64,000 nt of DNA from assembly GCA_936450465.1 (NCBI GenBank), contig OW388300.1, positions 41,200,358-41,264,357 of the forward strand, written 5' to 3'. Made by a program: the position numbers and the translations under genes. The notes below the pieces were generated by a model. That model made no database searches and was not told the DNA's origin. It saw nothing but the letters and a program-made list of their open reading frames with translations. Position 1 is the first letter of the stretch, and each line of letters starts with the position of its first letter. This stretch comes from Gibbula magus. Lineage: Eukaryota; Mollusca; Gastropoda; Trochida; Trochidae. Shown piece after piece: positions 24,475 through 33,281 of the stretch.

Positions 24475-24689
24475 CACTCTGCAACTTCGGTGAAAGTATG
24501 GAAATGCCAGGTCCATAAACACTTGAACTCTACGTTTTATTAAATTGAATTTGCAATGTTAGCTTGCAGTTGCTCTGTTTTCAATATTTGTACCTATTTT
24601 ATGTTGTAAAATGCAGTCTTATGAACATTTCATATATGTCTATGTATCTGAAAAAGAAATAAAATTATAAAAAAAAAACTTTGATATTG

Positions 24690-26384
24690 ACTCATTGTTG
24701 ACGTAATATATTTGTGACGTCACGGCAACAATTGTTACGTAATGCATAGAACGTTTACGTCACCTTTGATATCGGCGTTTCGCGCTAAAGATGAATAATT
24801 TTTCCGACTTAAATGTTGAACAAAATGTAATTTTTAGTACAACTCATATGTTCTAGTTGTTGCTTTCAAAAACATGTATCAAAACAATTATAGATATTCA
24901 GTGAGGCTTGCAATGCATGTGTTGATCGACATTATCGCATTAATTTTTTTTGCAGTTCGTTTTCTACATATGTTTTCTTTGAACCATATAATAAAACAAT
25001 TATGGACTCTTGTAGAGGTCAATATAGATTTTCATTGAACAGTAGTATAGTGTATAGTGTCAAATTGGAGATAATGTTTCATATTTCAAATGTATTGTAG
25101 TGCTTTATGGATATAATATTAATGCATTTCAAAAGACATAGCGAATATGTTTACATTAAAAATGAATGTCATGCCCTAATGATCAGACAAGTTGTATGTC
25201 CAAAATTAATTAAATGTGAATGAAAGACAATTATATTGCAAATAATAAATTTGAATAACCACAATTCCATTATGCCGATTAGCAATGTAAATTACAAAAG
25301 GTAGCATATGTTATTTGTATTTTCAACTTAACCTAACCTAATCTCACAACATTCAATAGTAACTAGCAGACATGTATCATACATTAAACCTAAATAATTC
25401 TTACGTTGAATTAACACACTGATTCCGAAATTTAAAAAACTGAACAATGAAACTTCAAAATATCGTTCATCAATGTCATGAAACTAATGTGGTAAAGAAA
25501 CCAATCGAGGATTTTCAAAATCTATTTATAATGTCATCTTTAACCTGCCATATATTTTACTAAAACCGTGCTTTATTTGAAAAACATCTATTTGTTTATG
25601 AAACACAAGTGTGAATGAGTAGATTTTACATTTTGATTTAAAAATGACAAATTCGCTGACGGATAACAGTGCCTATGTTCATGATGTTTTACATTGAGGA
25701 AGTTATGTTTTCAAAACACATCCAGCTACAGTGACCAAATATATGCCCCACTGACACTTTCAAACAATCACGGTGCGTTATAGTACATCCAAGTGCGTAC
25801 ATAACTTTGTGTACTATCTCAGTCAGAACGGATTTAAGTTGATACAAGTACCCGATGTATCAAATGCATGTTAAAACGCAAACAGTCGGTACAAAACAAA
25901 TCGGCACATGTACAAGTAGGTTTAAATACAACTTGGTTACCAGTACAAGTCAATACTCATTATAATTTGTAAACATAAAAGTTGTAAATAAAAGTTGTTG
26001 CATGTACTGTGTACATGCTATTTGAGAACAAATTGTACAAGTCAGTACACATTTTAAAAATATCTTTCTCCTTTTTTTGGTCATGTATATACACAATCAA
26101 GGCAGGTTAGACAATAAATATATATTCAAAATATAGACATATAGACATTGACATCAAGTGAAATGGACAAATAGATTAATTTTTAAAAACAGACAGATGA
26201 CACGCAGAAGCTGTGAAGTACGTCTGCGGCTATGTGTTTTCAGCAGTTGCATCAATGTTGACCATCTGTTTTGTAGCTTGGTTCACGAAACCGAAAATGT
26301 ATTTTTCAATTTCGTATATTTGTCTGCTATACTTTAGCAGTCCTGATAAATGTAAATATGTTTCCTTGTTTTCACACGAGTATA
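24690..26384. other. No recognised gene; cAMP-response-like sites near the left edge
   Basis: The left 100 bp carry several TGACGT-type motifs (TTGACGTAAT, TGTGACGTCAC, TTTACGTCACC), which would have been continuous with 17214-17285 before the LINE inserted. The rest is AT-rich with no coding or repeat structure that I can support. Confidence 0.45.
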
Positions 26385-26904
26385 CACTGACGGGCAAAAG
26401 AAAGTATATCACTCAGTTGTATTTATCATATTATAATTTTCAAAGTCAAATATCTCGAGTTTTCTACGTCGTATTAAAAAAATTGACTAGTTCGGGAAAT
26501 AAGTCCAAAACATTAAATCAACAAAGATTACCCCTACGCAGTTTAAAACAAAAATTAAATTTAAATTTTAAAATTCCCCAAAATTTATTTTGATAAAACA
26601 CAACAGTTCATCGACATATAAACCATTATCTATGTACAAATCAATAAATATGCCTCGTCCTGCAAACATTTACAACATTTTAAACATGATTGGGGTCATG
26701 TTGATGTAAATTTCATTTTTTACCCCTGTCTACTTTAAATAATGATATCTTAGTTAAAAATAAAACAGTCGCCAATTAAGTCGTTCAAACTGCTGCCGAA
26801 AGGTGTTATAGTATCGTACCATAATCAAATACATCTCATTTCTTTAAAATATTGAATTAATCGAAAACAAGTGAGTGTTATACTTTCTTTTGCCCGTCAG
26901 TTGA
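26385..26904. mobile_element. Tc1/mariner-type MITE
   Basis: The left end CACTGACGGGCAAAAGAAAG runs on to TATATCACTCA. The inverted partner at about 26875-26904 (TGAGTGTTATACTTTC to GCCCGTCAG) matches over about 28 bp with one mismatch. TA dinucleotides flank both ends, as expected for Tc1/mariner. There is no transposase frame in the ~520-bp interior, so it is non-autonomous. Confidence 0.8.
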
Positions 26905-27010
26905 TATAGATTTTGAGAATGTTCAATTCTTTATTACTGAAGTGTAGGCCATCGGCCCATAACTACAAATGTTATATATGACAAGACATGATGTGTACAG
27001 CAACAATCAT

Positions 27011-27583
27011 TCAATTAACATCTTTGGTACATGGCATGAAAATAAAGCCAATGTTGAAGTCTAAACCACAGCGACCATTTAAAATGGACAGATTAAGAAC
27101 AGCACAGATATTGACTAGATTTCTACCAGCACTGTTCACAGTATTATCACACGAAGATCTGTCGATGTTCACACTCTCCTCTAACGATGATATGTCCTCA
27201 TCCCCTAAGATATCACAAATATCATCATTAATGACATCAGATAAAGTTCCCGTTCGAGCTTTGAAGTCGCCTCCAGTGATCACATGAACATCTTCATTAA
27301 TAGACCCGAGCACTTCAACAAGAGAATTGTAAAACAGCGTAATGCCACATTTGATCTCTTTATGTGTATTCCAGGTAGAACCATTTGGGTTAACGTAAAC
27401 ACGTCTATCAAGTGAAAAAGCAGCTTTATCAAATAACAGATAAACAGCATTCTCGGTTATTTTGGAATATTTCACATACGTATTCAGAGACTGTTTTACA
27501 AGAACAGTTACACCACCAGACGGTCTTCCTCTATCTGCTACTTTAACAGCGTCAATGCTGTAGGATACATACTTAGGAAACAT
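27011..27583 (-). pseudogene. LINE endonuclease domain fused to the 3' end
   Basis: The minus-strand frame encodes an APE-type endonuclease middle part (GRPSGGVTVLVKQSL, AVYLLFDKAAF, then GGDFKARTG, equivalent to the GDFNAR motif). The N-terminal catalytic part appears broken, since frame changes lie upstream around 27590-27760. At its C-terminus the frame runs into FIFMPCTKDVN, which is the translated 3' tail of the same LINE family. An internal deletion therefore joined endonuclease to tail. Confidence 0.75.
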
Positions 27584-27763
27584 GTGGTCATAAGCCTAAT
27601 CAACAGTCCATGTTTCTAGAAGTCCAATGATATCAAAGTTTGTGATATAATCGATAAAACATGTATAGGAGAGTTTATTAAGGAAACCAGAGATATTCCA
27701 AAATAGAAACTGATTATTAACGTCAGCTGTGTCATCATTTCGCAGATGGGCGGGGTCACACCC

Positions 27764-28388
27764 CTAGGTGTGTACGGAAGCAATGACAACATGAGAGGTG
27801 TCCGTTATACTGGAGTTTGATGTAGTGGAGTTTGACGTACCTGTGATAAGGATTGTTATATTGTCAGTGACCACAAGCTCGCCGCTCCTGAAATACCCAC
27901 GTTTGTTCTGTGCTCGTAGATTTTTTAGCGTGTTCCTCTGTCTGTGGGTCAAGTCACCGGCGATCCCGTATCCTTTACTTTTCAGTTCCTGTCTTAATCC
28001 AAGTGAGCGGATTTTGAAGTCCGAACTAAAGAATTTTATGATAATTGGCCTGGTATGGTTCCCCTGCGATAACTTTCGACCGATCCTATGAACTTCAGCA
28101 ATATCTTGGGGTGAAAACTGGACAGTGTCCGAAAGCGAACTATCATTCAAGATATCACATGACAGGGTCCTAAGATCATTAGAAGCTTCGTCCGGATGTT
28201 CGGACACACCATATAACAACACATTATTCCGTCTACTTTATTGTTCCAGCTTCTCTACTTCTTACTGTAAGTCTGTCACAACACTCTGACCAGGTCCGCT
28301 CTGAGGAGATCGCTCCACTTTGTCTAGACGCTTCTACATCTAAACGAAGTACATTTTGTTCACCCTGAATTTCCTCTATGTTACAGGG
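27764..28388 (-). pseudogene. LINE ORF1 central and C-terminal part
   Basis: After the SINE, the minus strand continues with the end of the coiled coil (QGEQNVLRLDVEASRQ), a frame change with a TAA, and then the conserved ORF1 core: NVLLYGVSEHPDEAS, DIAEVHRIGRKLSQG, RPIIIKFFSSDFK, DLTHRQRNTLKNLRAQNK, GYFRSGELVV. This is the L1 ORF1-like nucleic-acid binding fold widespread in EN-type LINEs. It ends at the TAG at 27764-27766. Confidence 0.8.
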
Positions 28389-28698
28389 ACGGGATAGCCT
28401 AGTGGTTAGCGCGTTCGGCTTCGGATCAGGAGGTCCGAGGTTCGAATCCCGCCAGGGGCACGGCAACTTTGTCTGCTGTAGAGAACTGTTCTACACACAG
28501 TAAGGTTTGGGTGCAATGCTACACTGAATTTCAGCGTAGTACCACCCATGGTTCGCTAGTTCCAGCAGCTGCTCGCAGGTTTCACCACAGTGCATAGCCA
28601 CATGGCGTTGCGGGATTTCTCCCTGCCATAATACTAGCAGCCGCGATATAAGTGAAATACTCATGAAAACGGCGTTAAACCCCAACTCACTCACTCAC
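28389..28698 (+). mobile_element. tRNA-derived SINE, family A, inside LINE ORF1
   Basis: A full copy with an A box (TAGCCTAGTGGTTAGCGCG), a B box (GGTTCGAATCCCGCC), the family body and the tail ACGGCGTTAAACCCC followed by (ACTC)n. It lies opposite to the host LINE, and coiled-coil coding sequence of ORF1 resumes on the far side (28388 downwards on the minus strand). Confidence 0.92.
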
Positions 28699-28718
28699 GT
28701 TTTATATCATCAACCGCA

Positions 28719-29078
28719 CTACTTAATTTCCCTGATATCACGAGTTAGTTCATTCTTCATTAAACGAATCTCCTGTAAAATCTCAAGTTTCATTGAAGCT
28801 ATGTCGGTTTCATTCACATGGTTACCCTTACCGGCGGGTCCAGGGTTGTGTTCAACGTCTCCCGATAGTGGGATATTAGACCAGGTAGACACAACGATGG
28901 AGCTAGTGTTGTATATGCATGTCAGTAACACATATGTAGCTTGTAGCCGATAGCCCAAGTCAACATAACTCGGCCAGTCAGTGAACATGTACATGCTGAC
29001 ATGGTCGACCTGCCGGGTCCCATGCGGGTGGGAGAAAGTTCCCATTATCGCTCTCCATACGTCTACAGATATTCCCAT
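28719..29078 (-). pseudogene. LINE ORF1 N-terminus with 2A ribosome-skipping motif
   Basis: From an ATG at 29076-29078 the frame runs 119 codons to the SINE. Residues 49-66 are hydrophobic (YVLLTCIYNTSSIVVSTW). Residues 73-81 are GDVEHNPGP, matching the D-V/I-E-x-N-P-G-P consensus at which ribosomes skip a peptide bond between Gly and Pro. After it come a linker and the start of a coiled coil (ASMKLEILQEIRLMKNEL). Such 2A leaders are known in ORF1 of APE-type LINEs of molluscs, amphioxus and sea urchin. The frame is broken downstream by the SINE. Confidence 0.85.
28836..28862 (-). other. 2A motif (GDVEHNPGP)
   Basis: A nine-codon motif that includes every invariant position of the 2A consensus. 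Separation would fall between the last Gly and Pro, releasing an ~80-residue leader from ORF1. Activity depends on upstream residues as well as the motif and cannot be judged from sequence alone. Confidence 0.85.
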
Positions 29079-29239
29079 CGATAACGGTGACTTCGGGGAG
29101 ATTTAATAAACCAATATGGACTGTCTGGTGTTACTCACAGCTTTTGGTTTGACGTTTATCTGGAAAATTAGCGAGAGCGTGTACACACACGTCTTGTCAG
29201 GCAGGGCAGGTAAATGTAGTAAATGGAGAATGTAGTACA

Positions 29240-29590
29240 AATGGTTTGTCAGAATGCTTTGATTGGGGTCTCCAAGTAGGAAGGTTGATTTTGAAATTTA
29301 CAATTTCGTCTGGGTTGTCTTCAAACCATGTTCGAAACTATTTTATCAAATTTTGGGATTTATGCCGTAATAGAAAAAAGATGTTCAAGAGTTTATGGTT
29401 CCTCGATACAAAAGAAGCAATAACTACTGTCAGATTTCCCTATCTTGTGAAGAAAAGTTTGTGTTGTCATAATACGATGGAAAATTTTGTAAAAATGTCG
29501 GGTCTTATTATGAGTACAACTCCTGTTTATGTTGTGGAAACATTTTGACATAAAGTCGGTCGTGATTGGCATTTCCAACTTTGATGACCA
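29240..29590 (-). pseudogene. LINE C-terminal fragment
   Basis: The minus strand reads MEMPITTDFMSKCFHN and then SDSSYCFFCIEEP, the C-x2-C start of a LINE Cys/His end. Further decayed sequence follows towards 29240. It lies just left of a TTAA MITE and is not continuous with the neighbouring LINE copies. Confidence 0.5.
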
Positions 29591-29627
29591 TCTATTTGAG
29601 ATTGCATCTAATGTAGCTCTAAATTAT

Positions 29628-29990
29628 CTTAAAGGGGCAGTAGCACGGTTTTCTCGATCAAATAAGTTGATGAAATGTATTTGAAAAATAATGTCAGAAA
29701 AATTAAAACACCCTTCTCTCTTCGGAAAATCAAGTTGAACAATGAGTATACATGGTTCGGTTAAGCCATGGGAATCGTTTTCGTCATTCGAAATAATAAA
29801 ATGTGTTCACAATAAAATGGCCGACATGCAATATTTGCTTTATACGCAATACCGTTATTACCACTACGGATAATTGGTTTGTGTAATAAGATTAGTCTCT
29901 AAAGTAAATAAAGAATACATAAACTATCATTATAAATGGGAAATTAAAAAAAAAAATCGAATTTGCAAAAACGTGCTCCTGCCGCTTTAA
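29628..29990. mobile_element. TTAA-flanked MITE, copy 1
   Basis: The left end TTAAAGGGGCAGTAGCACGG and the right end CGTGCTCCTGCCGCTTTAA are inverted. TTAA abuts both ends, as in piggyBac-like elements. Internal blocks (CACCCTTCTCTCTTCGGAAA, ATGTGTTCACAATAAAATGG, AACTATCATTATAAATGGG) are shared, in inverted order or orientation, with copies at 31241-31528 and 36089-36434. It is 363 bp and non-coding. Confidence 0.88.
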
Positions 29991-30719
29991 CGTCTTTCGA
30001 CGAGATAAGTCGCTTCAATATTTCACTTCTATTCTCGTCATCAATTTTACGAAACTGGCGTTTTTTCAACACGTTTGTTCATTCCTTTGGAATAGCTTTT
30101 ATTAGTTATTAGAAATATAGCTAATAGGTACCAGTTAGCTTATATTGTTCTCTAAGCCTGTTAAAGTCAATCAAAGTTCCAGTATCCGTGAAGAGGTCAT
30201 GAATGTTTTTCAAACAACGTTCATGCCATTTAAGAAATTATTTTAAGTCTTTTAGTTTAAAAAAAAATAAAAAATTGGAAGATGTATGTTCTCGTAATAT
30301 CTATTTTAAAGGATATTACTTTGTTTTATCAGTAACATAATTAGAATGTATGTAAAATGGAATGAACTCATTGAACCACTGATCAATTCTGTAAGAATAC
30401 TCGAAATATTTAAGAACAAATACTCAAATTAATTTTTGACTGAAATGATGTAGTTTCAGCGCATTATTTAATCAGGGAATTGTCGATGTTTACCCATATA
30501 TAAGTTATGTTTTTAATTAAATATGTTAAGACTAGTTAAAAACTGTTGGCGTAAATGTATAGTATTTGATAATTCATATAGTGAAATTCATGTATTGAAT
30601 TATACCCTTTTTGTATTCTGAACCATGAAACCTCGCCCATATGGAAAACTGGTAATTTAATCTCTGTTGCGCGTTATAATTGCGCTAAACTGCACCTCAG
30701 TCTGATTTAAATCGACCTT
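29991..30719. other. No recognised gene
   Basis: AT-rich, non-coding, with no convincing repeats or inverted ends. Confidence 0.5.
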
Positions 30720-32260
30720 GTTCCAAAAAATAAAATTTGCAAAATAATGCATATACCGGGATGCGAAAATGAGGAAGGATGTTTTAGAGTACCAGATATA
30801 CGAAACATGTGGTTATCACAAAAGATAAGCTGGGTGAGGAGACTTTTCCACAACGATGATAAATCAAAACTTAAGAAACTGTTTAACTTATCCAGAACGT
30901 ACAACGGATTTTTATCAGTGCGACGAAACATCAATTATCTACAATGTTATCACTCCAAAAGCTAATGGATTTTCGAAAGATATATTGTTTGCATGGGATT
31001 TTTTATAGAACAAAAAGGAAATATTGCTGAAACCCAATCATATATCCTTTCACAACCAATAAGGAGAAATGCTAATATACAAATTAACAAGAATACAATA
31101 AACAACAAAAGTGTGATAAATTCAGGTGTTCACCTTTTTAATGATATCATTAAAAGTGATAGTAACTTTCTCGTATATGTTGATTCAAAGGTATAAATGT
31201 AAAATAAACTTTCTAGATTATTCAGGTATCGTTCATTCAATTAAAGGGACTGCAGCACGTTTTTTTTGAAAATTTAATTTTTTTTCAAATTCCGCATTTT
31301 TAATGATAGTTGATATGATTTATATTTAGTTTAAAGGGTAAAACAATTTTAATGTGAACACATTTTATAATTTCAGAAACGATTTCCATGGCTTTACCGA
31401 ACCATATTCACTCCTTTTTTAACTTGATTTTCTGAAGAAAGAAGGGTGTTTTAATATTGATGACATTATTTTTCAAATACACTTCATCAACTTATTTGAG
31501 CGAAAAACCGTGCTACTGCCCCATTTAAAAAACAATGTAACAATAAACAGAAAACCAGCTTCTCCGTTCCTTCCATTCATTGAAGACATTGTCGCCAGTA
31601 ACAAATGATGCCGAATTTTCTCTGATATATTACAAGAAACAAGTCATCTAAATAACTGTTAATACAAAGGGAAATGGGATAAGGACCGCTGATGTTCAAT
31701 AAGCGAAGCTGAAGGGAAAACACACATAAAGTACCCTTCATTTCAAAGGTAAACTCAAAACTAACATGGTTTCAATATTCCGTTGTGCATATAATCCTCC
31801 CAAACCTTCTTTTACACAAGATGAAATGAAAATCAAAGATACAAACAAATGTGACTTTTGTGAAAAATAAACCGAAACCATAACCTATCTTATTTGGATT
31901 GTGATTATGTAACTAGTATTTGTAACAACATCAAAGAGTGGTAAGAAGAAATTACAAATGCAACGCTTGAGTTTACGAAACGAAATATTTGTTCGGAATA
32001 TCCAGAAATAGAAATAAAGTTTTGAATATGATAATAGTGATTGCGAAATATAACATTTTCAAATCGTAACATATTGGAATAAAACCAAACTTCAGTACAT
32101 TAAACAAGATCTTCAAAGCGCATACGACATTGATAAATATGATGCATTTTCAATATGTAATACAAACATTTTATGAAACCCTGGTCGAATTGTCATTTAC
32201 TTTTTCAAGACGATAAAGTATTATTTCTGCACTGATATACCATTGTTCTTCTGCAACTAA
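30720..32260 (+). pseudogene. Decayed Tx1/L1-like LINE ORF2 3' half
   Basis: Plus-strand pieces align in order with the C-terminal half of the intact ORF2 at 20653-24474. These are EEGCFRVPDIRNMWLSQKISWV (compare GGIRVPDIKNTILAQKIAW), GFFIEQKG and YILSQPIRRNANIQI (compare GCFISNKG and VLSQPIWCNENITI), CKINFLDYSGIVHSIK, and IKDTNKCDFCEK (compare LKDTNKCTFCK). Stops and frameshifts are frequent. A TTAA MITE (31241-31528) cuts it between the IVHSIK block and the rest. Confidence 0.85.
31241..31528. mobile_element. TTAA-flanked MITE, copy 2
   Basis: The left end TTAAAGGGACTGCAGCACGT and right end CCGTGCTACTGCCCCATTTAA are inverted, with TTAA on both sides. It is inserted in the decayed Tx1-like LINE and shares AGAAGGGTGTTTTAATATTG and ATTTTTCAAATACACTTCATC with copy 3. 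The 288-bp length indicates an internal deletion relative to the other copies. Confidence 0.88.
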
Positions 32261-33185
32261 ATACCTGTTTATACTGTAACCTGTTGAATGCAACCACCTA
32301 TCTACTTGATATCATTCTATCTTTTTCTGTCAATAGTAAAGAGTTCAAAATTCTTTGTAATCCTTTCCAATGTATACGCAAGCCAGTGTGGCAATATCGA
32401 TGTATACCATATTGTTCATGTCATGTGCAAAAATAAATAAAATATATATACTGAGCTAAAAGGGACAAAAGCAGTTTTTTAGTTAATTTTGACATTATTT
32501 TTCGAAAGTGAAATTTTGCAATTTTAAGACCTATTCTACCAACATTGCAACCCCAAATGAGCTCGCTAACGTCCTTGAAAGGCATCAGATTCTATATCAA
32601 CTGTTTCACAACCTTTTCTTAGGTTTTAAGATGTTCTTAAGACATACTTAATGAAGTTGGCATACACGCCAATGAAGTTAATGCCTATCCAGTTTCAGAT
32701 GATTAAAATACCAGGTAACATACACGTTACTCCAAAAAACGTCTGTACATTTCTGATTAAAAACATTAGAATGCTTATTTTATCGCAATGAAATTTATCA
32801 GAATATTATTCATAATCGTGTTTTCATGAAACACATTTTCAAAATATGTAAACAAAATCCAATGGTCCATAACTTTTTGTGCTCAGTATATATATAAAAA
32901 AAGATAAATAAATGTGTTACCATCCTTCCCCCTTCCTTGGGAATTCTCAGATTTCGTGTTTTGTACAACATATTACTTCTGGTTTCATGTACCAAAATAT
33001 TAAGCTTCACGTGTTTTACGAATGTTATGATTATTGTAACGTTGTAACTAGTATTCATTCTTCAACAAAAGGGTTTATATCATAGCCTATAAGTAAAGCT
33101 ACACGAACCTAACTCTATCCAAGTTTAAATTATCCTGTTGTTTACATGTAGGATATAGTCTATCATTATAAGAAAATGTCCAATG
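32261..33185. other. Downstream of the SLC6 stop codon; no further gene
   Basis: The last ~500 bp next to 33186 probably include the 3' untranslated region of the minus-strand transporter, but I see no clear minus-strand AATAAA close to the stop. The 3' A-rich tail of the decayed LINE is near 32420-32455. No coding sequence is evident. Confidence 0.45.
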
Positions 33186-33281
33186 CTACATTAGAGAATC
33201 ACCTGCATCCGGTTCCTTATTAACTTTGGATATCGGAGCATCTTCCCACTTTGGAGAAGGCTTCAACGAGTTTCTCAGTTT
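33186..33281 (-). CDS. SLC6 exon 13 (cytoplasmic C-terminus)
   Basis: Acceptor TTGTTGCAG; 31 codons and TAG at 33186-33188. It encodes KLRNSLKPSPKWEDAP and then an acidic tail ending DSLM. The L-R-x-x-L-x-P-x-x-x-W pattern is typical after TM12 in SLC6 proteins. Confidence 0.9.
   Translation of the reverse strand, partial: KLRNSLKPSPKWEDAPISKVNKEPDAGDSLM

Larger units (their letters stand above)
17299..24676 (+). mobile_element. Full-length Tx1/L1-like non-LTR retrotransposon
   Basis: A 7.4-kb element with a 235-bp 5' leader, ORF1 (17534-18355), a 2.3-kb inter-ORF spacer, ORF2 (20653-24474), a ~200-bp 3' untranslated region with AATAAA at 24658-24663, and a short A-rich tail. It is flanked by a perfect 13-bp direct repeat, AACTTTGATATTG, at 17286-17298 and 24677-24689. 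This is the target-site duplication of target-primed reverse transcription. Both ORFs are free of stops, which points to recent insertion. An older relative lies at 30720-32260 in the same orientation. Confidence 0.93.
26925..29100 (-). mobile_element. Internally deleted 2A-bearing LINE copy
   Basis: A minus-strand element read from about 29078 to 26925. In order it has an ORF1 leader with a 2A motif, a coiled-coil segment interrupted by a plus-strand SINE (28389-28698), the rest of ORF1, an endonuclease domain, and then directly the 3' end of the LINE. The reverse transcriptase and C-terminal domains are missing. The 3' tail matches the LINE at 7060-7815. Stops and the deletion show that it is dead. 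Confidence 0.8.

Noticed and set aside
26213..26593. 126-codon plus-strand frame
   Set aside because: It runs through one inverted end of the mariner-type MITE and has no family resemblance.
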